From positions 1 to 64,000 of the forward strand of contig URVC01000002.1 in assembly GCA_900551245.1 (NCBI GenBank): 64,000 nt of DNA, given 5' to 3'. Position 1 is the stretch's first letter. Every line of letters starts with the position of its first letter. The stretch is from an uncultured bacterium (GTDB lineage Bacteria > Verrucomicrobiota > Lentisphaeria > Victivallales > Victivallaceae). Made by a program: the position numbers and the translations under genes. Below the pieces are notes generated by a model. It did no database searches. It had not been told where the DNA came from and saw nothing but the letters and a program-made list of their open reading frames with translations. Positions 34,267-42,744 of the stretch are shown here, piece by piece.

Positions 34267-35520
34267 TCAGGAGATGATGTGGCGGGGGCTGGTGTTCTCC
34301 ATCAGCGTCGTCACCGCCCAGACCAGCGCATCCAGCCGGTCGGGGCTGTCGTTGCTCTCCGGCCGGAAGGTGGTCATCTGCTCCTCCAGAACGGGGAAGC
34401 GGCCCAGGTGGTGGACCCGCCGCTGTTCGTAGAGCGCGGCCACCGGTTCGGCGCGTTCGATCTTGCCGCGCATCGCCCGCACCGCCCGGAAACTCACGTC
34501 GGCGTCGACGGAACGCAATACCGTTTCGATGAGTTCGCCGCCGTTGTTCACCTCGCCCGCCACGCGGTCGGCGCGGAAACGGTGGTATTCGGCGATGACC
34601 CGGCGGGCCCATTCCGTCGGACGGCCCGCCATGCTTGCGTCGGAGAGGACGTAGAAGTGGCGGTTCCGGTCTCTGCCGACGGTGACGATGCCGGTTTCGT
34701 CCGCTTCGCTTCCGGAGCTTACCGCCGGGTCGACGCCGACGACGATCCGTTCGAACTCCTCGGGGAGCCGGTCCGTCCGGTCACGCTCGATCATCTCCGG
34801 CGTCCAGAGGGCGCCGGAAAAATCGTCGAGCCAGCGTCCCTCTAAGAAGCGTTGTTTCTGCCGTTCGGAGAGGCCGGCCAGCGTCTCCTCCAGATATCCC
34901 TCCGGAAGGTTTGCGCGGTTCTCCGCCGGATTGAGCTGCATGGAGGCGTAGTTCTGCGGGAAGGGGAGCGCAAGTCCGCTTACCGGGTCCCGTTTCTCCA
35001 CGAAAAGTTTGTAGCTCCAGTGGGATTTCCCGGAGGGGTTGCAGTCGAAGTAGGCCCGGTTCCGCAGCGGCGTGCGCTGTGCCAGCCGGGTCAATACCGT
35101 GTTGACCGCGCCGAAACTGATTTCGGAACATTCGTTGAAGTAGATGGTGGCGAACTCCTTGCCGAGGATCTTATCCACCCGCTCCTCGCCGTCCACGCCG
35201 CCGAACCAGATCTCCGAATGGTTCGGCAGGCGGACGAACTGATCCTGTCGCGACTCCTTGAATTTCAGGCCGGGGAAGGCGAGTTTCGCCACCTTGGGCA
35301 GCGTGTCGAGCAGCACCGACTGGCGCACGCTGTTGCCGTGCAGCCGCAGAATCGCGTGCCGGCTGCCGGCCGCGCGCAGCGCCCGCACCAGGACGGCGTA
35401 CACCAGGATGAAGGTCTTGCCCGAACGGGAGCCGCCGAACAGCAGGACGTAACGGCTCGGACCGGTGAGCAGGCGGAGCGCTTTCCGCTGCGCCGGCGTT
35501 TTCTGGAACAGTTGTGCCAT
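34267..35520 (-). CDS. Terminase large subunit (chromosomal, phage-like)
   Basis: A 417-residue packaging ATPase-nuclease. Walker A is LFGGSRSGKTFI, Walker B TIYFNECSEIS, and the nuclease domain has IVVGVDPAVSSGSEADETGI and a late DALVWAVTTLM. All key residues are kept, so it is not decaying. I chose the ATG at 35520 with GGAAGAATACC before it. It lies convergent to glnN with only five bases between and follows a repeat protein gene; no other head gene is near. GC and codon use match the chromosome, unlike the terminase at 17-20 kb. Confidence 0.88.
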   Translation of the reverse strand: MAQLFQKTPAQRKALRLLTGPSRYVLLFGGSRSGKTFILVYAVLVRALRAAGSRHAILRLHGNSVRQSVLLDTLPKVAKLAFPGLKFKESRQDQFVRLPNHSEIWFGGVDGEERVDKILGKEFATIYFNECSEISFGAVNTVLTRLAQRTPLRNRAYFDCNPSGKSHWSYKLFVEKRDPVSGLALPFPQNYASMQLNPAENRANLPEGYLEETLAGLSERQKQRFLEGRWLDDFSGALWTPEMIERDRTDRLPEEFERIVVGVDPAVSSGSEADETGIVTVGRDRNRHFYVLSDASMAGRPTEWARRVIAEYHRFRADRVAGEVNNGGELIETVLRSVDADVSFRAVRAMRGKIERAEPVAALYEQRRVHHLGRFPVLEEQMTTFRPESNDSPDRLDALVWAVTTLMENTSPRHIIS

Positions 35521-35543
35521 GGTATTCTTCCGATGAAACCGGG

Positions 35544-36998
35544 TCAGTGGTTGTCCCAGTAGCTGCTGTTCCAGCGGAAATTGCCGGGCGCGAGCTGATA
35601 GGTCCGGTTGATCCGGGTGTAGAGTTTGCCGGAGTCGTCGCGCGTTTCGGAGCAGGTCTGCCGCACCTTGAGGTAGGAGCCGGAGCGGCCGCAGACACTG
35701 CCGGAGTAGACGCGCCCCTCGATCCAGCCGGCCAGATCGGAGAGGGCGTTGTCCGCTCCGCCGGCGCGGTAGGTGGAGAGGGTGATGAGCAGCGTCCGGA
35801 GCGTCGATTCGATCATGTTGCGGTCGAGCGGCGACGAGGCGGCGAAGGGGCAACTCTCCCCTGCCTCCCAGTCGGGAATCTCCTGATAGCTGCCGTCGGA
35901 GGCCATATGGTAGCCGGCCATTTCGGCGTTGACGTGAAATTCGGCGACGTCGACCGAAACGTCCTCGCGGCTGGAGAGGTTGGAGCGGTCGCTGGCGTTG
36001 TAGTGTTCGAACAATCCCGGATTGTTGCGGTGGCACGCTTCGACCTCCACCTCGTATTCGATGTCGGAACGCCGTTTTGGGGTGACCCGGGTGATGATGC
36101 AGTTCTCCTCCGCCCAGCCGTCGGGAGAGCCGCCGGTCAGCAGCCGGAACGAGGCGATGTCGTCCGCGTGCACCTGATAGAGGGCGTTCCAGACGATTTC
36201 GCGGCGGACGGAGCCGAGCCGGGAGAAGCTGTGAAACTCCTCGCGGCGGACCGCTTCCAGCAGGTGGGTGAAGATTTCGCGGGCGACGAGGGTGATTTCG
36301 AAGCCGATCCTGCCGCCGGCGGAGACGGTGCGGGAGTCGAGGTAGAAATTCTCCCCCGCCCACTCCGCGGGGGAGAGAAGCGGATGGGCGGCGAGGAACT
36401 CTTCGCAGTTTTCCGTGCCGGCGAACCACTTCACACTGCTCTGGCGGGTGCCGTCGGGCTTCTCCTCGGTGGAGACGCCGCCGAGCTGAAGCGTGGAGAT
36501 TTCGCGGGCGGTGATGGTGCAGTCAACCGTGCCGTCGGCGTGTTCCTGCCGCTCGTTCGATTCGCAGACGAAAGCGCCGCCTTCCCAGTCGAGCAGCTGG
36601 CCGGGTTCGGGAAGAAGCGCGGTGTCTCCGGCGAGTGTCCGCCACTTCCGGCTCCGGGTGAGGACTCCTTCGCTGGAACGCTTTTCCACACACTCCCCGA
36701 CCGCTTCGGCCGAGGCGCGCCCGGCTCCGGTGAAGGTGACGCGGCAGAGGCCGCGGCGAACCGGCTGAAAGGCGAGCGCGGTGACAAAAAGGCTGTCCGA
36801 CCAGGTGAACTCCGCGCCGTCGTCGGAGGGCAGGCGGAAGGGATCGCCGACGGCGCCCGCCCAGAGACGGGCTTCGGCGAGCAGAGCTTCCACCCCGGTT
36901 CCGGCGGTGTCGGATGCGACATCCCAGCTGTTTTGAATGGAGAGGAATCCGGCGGCGTCGATCTGCAGGACGGCGTGGCTGTAACTGGTGACTTTCAT
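35544..36998 (-). CDS. Uncharacterised protein with three beta repeats, phage-structural-like
   Basis: A 484-residue protein without known family. Three stretches share a pattern: GDPFRLPSDD...CRVTFTGAG (about 50-95), GDTALLPEPGQLLDW...CTITARE (about 122-167) and a weaker copy with RLLTGGSPDGW...EYEVEVEA (about 270-315). Each ends in a beta hairpin. The C-terminal 100 residues end in YQLAPGNFRWNSSYWDNH. AAGGAG lies 8 bases before the ATG. It is co-transcribed with the terminase that follows after 23 bases, so a structural or DNA-delivery role is possible. Confidence 0.6.
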   Translation of the reverse strand: MKVTSYSHAVLQIDAAGFLSIQNSWDVASDTAGTGVEALLAEARLWAGAVGDPFRLPSDDGAEFTWSDSLFVTALAFQPVRRGLCRVTFTGAGRASAEAVGECVEKRSSEGVLTRSRKWRTLAGDTALLPEPGQLLDWEGGAFVCESNERQEHADGTVDCTITAREISTLQLGGVSTEEKPDGTRQSSVKWFAGTENCEEFLAAHPLLSPAEWAGENFYLDSRTVSAGGRIGFEITLVAREIFTHLLEAVRREEFHSFSRLGSVRREIVWNALYQVHADDIASFRLLTGGSPDGWAEENCIITRVTPKRRSDIEYEVEVEACHRNNPGLFEHYNASDRSNLSSREDVSVDVAEFHVNAEMAGYHMASDGSYQEIPDWEAGESCPFAASSPLDRNMIESTLRTLLITLSTYRAGGADNALSDLAGWIEGRVYSGSVCGRSGSYLKVRQTCSETRDDSGKLYTRINRTYQLAPGNFRWNSSYWDNH

Positions 36999-37078
36999 GG
37001 CGTTTCTCCTTCGAGTTGGCTGTTTCTCAAAGGAAAAATGTCAAACCCGGGGAGAAATCGCCGTCCCCTTTGCCGCGG

Positions 37079-37546
37079 TCAGTATTCGATCAGCATCGCG
37101 GTTTCATCGCAGCAGCTGTGCTTCGGGCATTTGGCGCAGTCGCTCCAGATCTTCTCCGGGAAGAGCTCCCGGTTCACCGTCCGGAACCCCAGCGCGCGGA
37201 AGAACTCCACCTGATAGGTCAGCGTGAAGAGCCGCCAGGAGCTGCGCCGGATCTTCAGCCCGGCGATGATCGCCTCCACCATCGCCCGGCCGACCCCCTT
37301 GCCCTGAAAGCCCGGTTCCACCACCAGGGAACGGACCTCCAGCAGGTCGTTGCCGAAGTCGCGCACCGCGGCGCAGCCGCGCACCGTCCCGTCGATCTCC
37401 GCCACAACGAAGTTGCCGAGATAGAAGCGGATATCCTCTTTGCTCCGCCGCAGTACGACGCCGCGGTCGGCATAGATTTCGAGCAGCCGGAAGATGGCGT
37501 CAATGTCCCCTTCCACCGCTTCGCGGACCGTCAGAAGATTCTTCAC
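37079..37546 (-). CDS. GNAT N-acetyltransferase, N-acetylglutamate synthase-like
   Basis: A 155-residue GNAT protein: VREAVEGDIDAIFRLLEIYA, VRSLVVEPGFQGKGVGRAMV (acetyl-CoA pyrophosphate loop Q/RxxGxG/A) and YQVEFFRALGFRTVNRE. The C-terminal KIWSDCAKCPKHSCCDETAM is found in short ArgA-type N-acetylglutamate synthases, which start arginine biosynthesis. It overlaps the accA stop by 4 bases (ATGA), so the two are translated together. Substrate is inferred from the cysteine tail. Confidence 0.75.
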   Translation of the reverse strand: MKNLLTVREAVEGDIDAIFRLLEIYADRGVVLRRSKEDIRFYLGNFVVAEIDGTVRGCAAVRDFGNDLLEVRSLVVEPGFQGKGVGRAMVEAIIAGLKIRRSSWRLFTLTYQVEFFRALGFRTVNRELFPEKIWSDCAKCPKHSCCDETAMLIEY

Positions 37547-38547
37547 TGTTTCGCCTCTTCCTCCGCCGCCCCGGCACCGGATTCGGGCGCGGTTTCCGCA
37601 AAACGGCCCATCGCCCGGAACTTCGCGTAGCGCTGTTCGCGCAGTTTACTCCCGGAGAGTTTGCGCAGTTCGCAGAGGTGGCGCGCCAGCACGTCGCCGA
37701 GCAGTTCCGCGGCTTTGGCGTAGTCCCGCTGGGCGCCGCCGAACGGCTCCGGAATGATCTCGTCGGCGATTCCCAGCTCCAGCAGTTTCTCCGCCGTGAG
37801 CTGCAGAGCGTCCGCCGCCTGCGGCGCATGTTTGCGGTCCTTCCAGAGGATCGCCGCGCACCCTTCCGGCGTGATCACCGAGTAGTAGGCGTTCTCCATG
37901 ATGAGGATGCGGTTGCCGACGCCGATGCCGATCGCACCGCCGGAGCCGCCTTCGCCGATGACGATGGCAATGACCGGAACCCGCAGGCTGAACATGTCGC
38001 GCAGATTGACCGCGATCGCTTCGGCGATGTGGCGCTCTTCGCTGGAGATGCCCGGGAAGGCTCCCGGCGTGTCGATGAAGGTGATGATCGGCACCTCCGC
38101 TTTTTCCGCCAGCTGCATCAGCCGCATCGCTTTGCGGTACCCTTCCGGACTCGGCCAGCCGAAGTTGCGGTAGACGTTGGACTTCATGTCACGCCCCTTC
38201 TGGGTGCCGATCACCATGACCGGTTTGCCGCGGAACTTGGCGAAGCCGCCGACGATCGCCTTGTCGTCGCGGAAGCGCCGGTCGCCGGAGAGTTCGATGA
38301 AGTTGGGGAAAAGGTGTTCGATGTAGTCGAGCGTGTAGGGGCGCTCCGGATGGCGCGCCAGCTGCACCCGCTGCCACGGGGTGAGCGAGGTGTAGATCTC
38401 CTTGATCATCTCGTTCAGCCGCACGGTCAGCGCATCGATCTGTTCGGAGACGTCGATCGAGTTGTGTTCCGAAAAGTTTTTCAGCTCCTCGATTTTCTTT
38501 TTGAGTTCGATGACCGGCTTTTCAAATTCCAGATGAAATTCGGGCAT
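37543..38547 (-). CDS. accA: Acetyl-CoA carboxylase carboxyltransferase subunit alpha
   Basis: A 334-residue protein matching AccA: LARHPERPYTLDYIEHLFPN, GDRRFRDDKAIVGGFAKFRG, FIDTPGAFPGISSEERHIAE and VIGEGGSGGAIGIGVGNRIL, the last forming the carboxybiotin/CoA oxyanion holes. With AccD it transfers the carboxyl group to acetyl-CoA, the first step of fatty acid synthesis. GAGGAG precedes the ATG. accD is not in the window. The GNAT gene follows with overlap. Confidence 0.96.
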   Translation of the reverse strand: MPEFHLEFEKPVIELKKKIEELKNFSEHNSIDVSEQIDALTVRLNEMIKEIYTSLTPWQRVQLARHPERPYTLDYIEHLFPNFIELSGDRRFRDDKAIVGGFAKFRGKPVMVIGTQKGRDMKSNVYRNFGWPSPEGYRKAMRLMQLAEKAEVPIITFIDTPGAFPGISSEERHIAEAIAVNLRDMFSLRVPVIAIVIGEGGSGGAIGIGVGNRILIMENAYYSVITPEGCAAILWKDRKHAPQAADALQLTAEKLLELGIADEIIPEPFGGAQRDYAKAAELLGDVLARHLCELRKLSGSKLREQRYAKFRAMGRFAETAPESGAGAAEEEAKQ

Positions 38548-38586
38548 GGTTTCAATGGCTCCTCATATGGGATGAACGTTTCTTTC

Positions 38587-39861
38587 TCATTCGGTAATCT
38601 CAACCGGGGTCCGCCCCGGAACAAGGATGTAAAGAAGTTCCACATCGGCGTTGCGCATCCGGATGCAGCCGTTGCTGAGCGACTTTGTCACGCTCGACTC
38701 ATCCGGCGTGCCGTGAATGCCGTATCCGAGCAGCGGCTTCCCGGGGGTGCTCGCCGGCGCAAGTTTGAGGAAGTAGTCGCCGAGCATGTTTTCCGGATCG
38801 CCGTAGGGGATGATGCCGCCGTTCGGCGTGTGCCAGGCCGGGTGTTTCAGCCGCCCGGAGATGACGAAGTTCGCGGTGGGGGTCTTCCCCAGCCGCCCGA
38901 TGCCGACGTCGAAGACCGCGAAGAGCTGTTCCGGATGGGCCGGGTTGCAGTTGTACAGCTTCAGCAGCCGGGCCGCCTTTTCCACCCGGATCCGCCACGG
39001 CCCCGGATAGAGGACCAGCTTCTGGTTGAGGAAGAGCGTGTTCTCCTCCGGCCGGATCCGGTTGCCCCGCTTGATCGCTTCGATGGTGGTTTTCGACCGG
39101 GAGGCCACCCGGCTGAAGCTGTCGCCGGGGCGGGCGCGATAGGTGACGGTGTAGTCCTTCCGCTCGACGCCGTTCTCCCAGGCGGCGAGGTTGGCGCGGG
39201 TGAGCAGCGCGGCCGCCTCCCGCCACGCGGCGGAATTCTCGGTCAGCGCCGGGTCGGCGATGAGCTGCTGTGCCCGGTTGAGCGCTTCGGAGTAGTTCCC
39301 GGCGGAAAGCGCCTCCCGCACTGCGGCGATCTCCGCGCTCTTGTCGACCGGCGTGGCGTTCGGCACCACGACGGGGCCGTCCTGCACCGGGTCGCCGATC
39401 CACGGTTTCCCCTTTTCCGGCTCCACCGTCGGGACCAGGTTGGCCGGCGGAGTGGCCGGGTTCAAGGGGGTGTCCTCGGGGGGATTTGCCGGTTCCTCTT
39501 TCGTCTGCGGGACCGGTTGCGGGTCATCTGCGGGCGGGGCGGGTTCGCCCTCCTCCGGTGCGCGGCCGTCGAGGATTTCCAGACTGGTGCCGGGGCCGGG
39601 TGCAAGCGGCAGTGGCGTCTCCCGTTCCGGAGCCGGAATTCCCTCCTCCTGCGGCAGATCCGACTCTTCGCCGGTCTCCGCCGGTGCCGGTTGAACGGTC
39701 TCCTCCTGCGGAGCGCTCTCCTGCGGCCGGAGCCAGTAGATCAGTCCGGCGGTGACTCCGGCGATGACGAGAAAGATCAGAAGCAGGCGCAGACGTTTCC
39801 CCCACACACCGCCCTCCGGCGGCAGCGGTTCATTGTCGAACTCGTAATTGTTCCAGTCCAT
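38587..39861 (-). CDS. L,D-transpeptidase (YkuD) with LysM domain, membrane-anchored
   Basis: I chose the ATG at 39861 (GGGAGACGG upstream) over 39903. The 424-residue product has one N-terminal membrane span (LRLLLIFLVIAGVTAGLIYW), a 140-residue proline/glutamate-rich periplasmic linker, a helical segment, a LysM motif (YRARPGDSFSRVASRSKTTI, IKRGNRIRPEENTLFLNQKL) for peptidoglycan binding, and a YkuD domain with IHGTPDESSVTKSLSNGCIR holding the catalytic Cys in SNGC. It likely forms 3-3 cross-links or anchors proteins to peptidoglycan. Confidence 0.9.
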   Translation of the reverse strand: MDWNNYEFDNEPLPPEGGVWGKRLRLLLIFLVIAGVTAGLIYWLRPQESAPQEETVQPAPAETGEESDLPQEEGIPAPERETPLPLAPGPGTSLEILDGRAPEEGEPAPPADDPQPVPQTKEEPANPPEDTPLNPATPPANLVPTVEPEKGKPWIGDPVQDGPVVVPNATPVDKSAEIAAVREALSAGNYSEALNRAQQLIADPALTENSAAWREAAALLTRANLAAWENGVERKDYTVTYRARPGDSFSRVASRSKTTIEAIKRGNRIRPEENTLFLNQKLVLYPGPWRIRVEKAARLLKLYNCNPAHPEQLFAVFDVGIGRLGKTPTANFVISGRLKHPAWHTPNGGIIPYGDPENMLGDYFLKLAPASTPGKPLLGYGIHGTPDESSVTKSLSNGCIRMRNADVELLYILVPGRTPVEITE

Positions 39862-39913
39862 CGGCGGTCCGTCTCCCTGCTTCCCGGCCCTTCCGGGTAT
39901 CATGCACCGCTAT

Positions 39914-39941
39914 AATATATTGCCGTTTTATGAAAAATCAA
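39914..39941 (-). promoter_or_regulatory. Promoter of the L,D-transpeptidase gene
   Basis: On the minus strand TTGATT (39941-39936), a 16-base spacer and TATATT (39919-39914). It is divergent from the ilvB promoter, only 23 bases away. Confidence 0.5.
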
Positions 39942-39963
39942 TCTCGGACCCCGCTTCGCGGAT

Positions 39964-39992
39964 TTGAAAAAAGCGGCACATTGCGGTATATT
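39964..39992 (+). promoter_or_regulatory. ilvB promoter
   Basis: TTGAAA (39964-39969), 17 bases, TATATT (39987-39992), 45 bases before the start codon. The context GATTTGAAAAAAGCGG recurs before the V-ATPase operon and the leader at 55.7 kb. Confidence 0.65.
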
Positions 39993-40036
39993 CTGTATTT
40001 ACGGTAAAATTCCCAGTCCGCCCACAGGAGAGGGCG

Positions 40037-41824
40037 GTGAATCATATCAACCAGGAACAGATTATGAAACAGCAGACGACAACACTTATGAAGGGCAGCG
40101 AAATCACCATCAAATGTCTGGAACTTCTCGGTGTCGAAGTCGTATTTGCCTATCCGGGCGGTCAGGCGATTGAACTGCATCAGGCGCTGAGCCACTCGTC
40201 GCTGCGGGTGATCCTGCCCCGGCACGAGCAGGGCGGAGCGTTCGCCGCCGGCGGGTATGCCCGCGCGTCCGGCCGGGTCGGCGTCTGCATGGCGACCAGC
40301 GGCCCCGGCGCGACCAACCTCGTCTCCGGCATCGCCGACGCCTACATGGATTCGATCCCGACGGTCTTCATTACCGGGCAGGTCTCCAGTTCGATGATCG
40401 GCAAAAACGTCTTCCAGGAGACCGACATCATCGGCGTCACCCGGCCGATTGTCAAGCACAGTTTTCTGGTGCTCGACGCGAACGACATCCCCCGGGTGAT
40501 GCGCGAGGCGTTTCTGATCGCCTCCAGCGGGCGGCCGGGGCCGGTGGTGGTGGATATTCCGAAGAACGTTCAGCAGCAGCGGGTCGTGCCCGACTTCGAT
40601 GCGCCGGTCGCGCTCAAGTGCTACCACCCGGAGCCGAAGCTGGATCCGGCCGCGGTGCCGCAGATCAAGAAGATGATCGCCGCCAGCCGCCGCCCCTGCA
40701 TCTACGCCGGCGGCGGAATCATCAGTGCGGAGGCTTCCGCGGAGCTGGTCCGGTTCGCCGAGGGGTACCACATTCCGGTGGTGACCACACTGATGGGAAT
40801 CGGCGCGATTCCGGACGATCACCCGCTTTCGCTGCGCTGGCTCGGCATGCACGGCACCGTCTACGCCAACTACGCGGCCAACGAGTGCGACCTTCTGATC
40901 GCGCTCGGCGCCCGCTTTGACGACCGCGTGACCGGGAATCCGAAGTCGTTCGCCGTCGGGGCGAAGATCATTCACGTCGACATCGACGACTCCGAAATCA
41001 ACAAGAACAAAGCCGCCGATCTGGGCGTTGTCGCCAACGTGAAGGAGGTGCTCGCCGCGCTCAATGAATCGCCGGAGCCGCAGGAGTATGCGGAGTGGTT
41101 TGCCCGCATTGCCGAGTGGAAGCGCAAGTATCCGATGCATTACCGGGAGAAGCCGGACCGTCTGCAGCCGCAGTATGTCATCGAGACGCTGTCGAAGCTG
41201 ACGAACGGCGAAGCGGTGATCGTGCCCGGCGTCGGCCAGCACCAGATGTGGGCGGCGCAGTTCTACAACTACCGCCATCCGCGCCAGCTGCTGACCTCCG
41301 GCGGACTCGGCGCCATGGGGTTCGGTCTGCCGGCCGCGATGGGCGCGAAGGTGGCCTGTCCGGAGAAGACGGTGATCAACATCGACGGCGACGGGAGCTT
41401 CCAGATGAACATTCAGGAGCTCGGCACCCTCTTCGTCGAAGAGATTCCGGTCAAGATGATTGTGCTGGACAATCAGCACCTCGGCATGGTCGCCCAGTGG
41501 GAGGACCGCTTCTACAACCACAACCGCGGCAACACCGTGCTCGGCCGCTGCAAGGGCAGCAACGGGTACCCGGATGCGCCGTGCGGGGAGTGCAGCGGGG
41601 AGTGCGCCGCCGTTTCGCCGTTCTATCCGGACTTCGTCGCCATCGCCGGCGGGTACGCGGTTCCCGGGAAGCATGTCTTTACCCGGGAGGAGCTGATTCC
41701 GGCGCTGGAGGAGATGCTTGCGGCCGAGGGGCCCTATCTGCTCGACGTTCACACCGGGTATGACGAACACGTTCTGCCGATGATTCCGCCGGGCGGCGAC
41801 TACACCGCCATCATCATGGAGTGA
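40037..41824 (+). CDS. ilvB: Acetolactate synthase large subunit
   Basis: About 595 residues, thiamine-diphosphate enzyme condensing pyruvate to acetolactate (valine, leucine) or with 2-oxobutyrate (isoleucine). Marks: VVFAYPGGQAIELHQAL, LPRHEQGGAFAAGGYARAS (catalytic Glu), GPGATNLVSGIADAYMDSIP, and the ThDP motif INIDGDGSFQMNIQELGTL. A GTG at 40037 has AGGAGAGGG upstream; the ATG at 40064 is an alternative. Between the ThDP domain and the end is a cysteine-rich insertion (Cys505, 516, 519, 523). No ilvN regulatory subunit follows; an ftsQ-like gene does. Confidence 0.95.
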   Translation: MNHINQEQIMKQQTTTLMKGSEITIKCLELLGVEVVFAYPGGQAIELHQALSHSSLRVILPRHEQGGAFAAGGYARASGRVGVCMATSGPGATNLVSGIADAYMDSIPTVFITGQVSSSMIGKNVFQETDIIGVTRPIVKHSFLVLDANDIPRVMREAFLIASSGRPGPVVVDIPKNVQQQRVVPDFDAPVALKCYHPEPKLDPAAVPQIKKMIAASRRPCIYAGGGIISAEASAELVRFAEGYHIPVVTTLMGIGAIPDDHPLSLRWLGMHGTVYANYAANECDLLIALGARFDDRVTGNPKSFAVGAKIIHVDIDDSEINKNKAADLGVVANVKEVLAALNESPEPQEYAEWFARIAEWKRKYPMHYREKPDRLQPQYVIETLSKLTNGEAVIVPGVGQHQMWAAQFYNYRHPRQLLTSGGLGAMGFGLPAAMGAKVACPEKTVINIDGDGSFQMNIQELGTLFVEEIPVKMIVLDNQHLGMVAQWEDRFYNHNRGNTVLGRCKGSNGYPDAPCGECSGECAAVSPFYPDFVAIAGGYAVPGKHVFTREELIPALEEMLAAEGPYLLDVHTGYDEHVLPMIPPGGDYTAIIME

Positions 41825-41847
41825 GGCCGGTTCCGGCAGATCCTGCA

Positions 41848-42693
41848 ATGGAGAGCGAGAAGCGGAAAATGACAGCAGCCAACACATCCGGCGCGAAGAA
41901 GGTTCCGGTGAGGAACATCGCCAATGTGCGCAGCGACCGGGAGAAGTTTCTGCGCGCACTGTTCGTGCTGCTGCTTCTGCTGGGGGCGGCGGGCATCGCC
42001 TTTTTCGGCATCTACGGCGCCCGGCGTTTCCTCTTCTCCGGCAACGACCGTTTCCGCCTGCGGGAGATCGAGGTGCGCTCCGGCGGTTACTGGCAGGACA
42101 AGGCGCCGCAGCTTGCGGCGCGGATCGGCGTCCACCCGGGCGACAATCTTTTTCTGCTGGATCCCGGGGAACTGCGCCGCCGTCTGCTCGCCATTCCGGG
42201 GGTGGAGAACAGCGAGGTGTTCCGGATTCTGCCGGACACGCTCCGCCTGCGGGTGATTGAACGGGTGCCGCGCGCGGTGCTCTCCAATCCCCGTTCCGAA
42301 TGGGTGGTCGATGAGACCGGCGCGGTGATTCCCCGGCTCGAATCGATGAGCGCCACGGTGCCGCTGCCGGTGATTCTCGGCATCTCGACGACGGGGGTGA
42401 AGGCGGGCATGGTGCTTGAATCGCTCCGGCCGGCGCTGGAGCTCATCATGCTGACGGTGCGGAGTTTCCCGGACATCTCGATCATCGCGGTGAATGTCCG
42501 CAACCCGGAGCGGCTCGAATTTTTCATGCGCTTCCGGGGGCAGAAGAGCTGCAAGGTGATTCTGCCGGTGCGCCATCAGAACTTCACCTATCTTTTGAGC
42601 GCGCTCCAGAGCGCGATCATCTACGCCGAGCGGCAGGGGGATACCCGCGGCACCTTCGACCTCTCGTTCGGGCGGAACGTCATCATCCGCTGA
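41848..42693 (+). CDS. ftsQ: FtsQ/DivIB-like cell-division protein
   Basis: About 281 residues with an N-terminal cytoplasmic tail, one membrane span (LRALFVLLLLLGAAGIAFFG), a POTRA domain (FRLREIEVRSGGYWQDKAPQ to VFRILPDTLRLRVIERVPRA) and an FtsQ beta domain (WVVDETGAVIPRL). FtsQ links early and late divisome proteins in the periplasm. It is not in a dcw cluster here but directly after ilvB. The start is uncertain: ATGs at 41848 and 41869 are both possible. Divergent sequence makes the symbol a family assignment. Confidence 0.75.
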   Translation: MESEKRKMTAANTSGAKKVPVRNIANVRSDREKFLRALFVLLLLLGAAGIAFFGIYGARRFLFSGNDRFRLREIEVRSGGYWQDKAPQLAARIGVHPGDNLFLLDPGELRRRLLAIPGVENSEVFRILPDTLRLRVIERVPRAVLSNPRSEWVVDETGAVIPRLESMSATVPLPVILGISTTGVKAGMVLESLRPALELIMLTVRSFPDISIIAVNVRNPERLEFFMRFRGQKSCKVILPVRHQNFTYLLSALQSAIIYAERQGDTRGTFDLSFGRNVIIR

Positions 42694-42744
42694 CCGGAAT
42701 CCGGGCCGCGCTCCGGACGGAAGGCGGCGGATTCCTGCTTGCTT

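Noticed and set aside
32051..34612. 853-codon ORF antisense to glnN
   Set aside because: Arginine/histidine-rich shadow; glnN motifs and promoter are on the plus strand.
34267..36429. 720-codon reading extending the terminase upstream
   Set aside because: The extra 300 residues are an arginine-rich shadow of the repeat-protein gene; the terminase start at 35520 has a ribosome site.
35514..37214. 566-codon plus-strand ORF
   Set aside because: Antisense shadow of the repeat-protein gene, low complexity, no start signals.
37678..39915. 745-codon plus-strand ORF
   Set aside because: Crosses accA and the transpeptidase gene in antisense; composition is shadow-like.
39938..41959. 673-codon minus-strand ORF over ilvB
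   Set aside because: Antisense shadow; ilvB has all family motifs.
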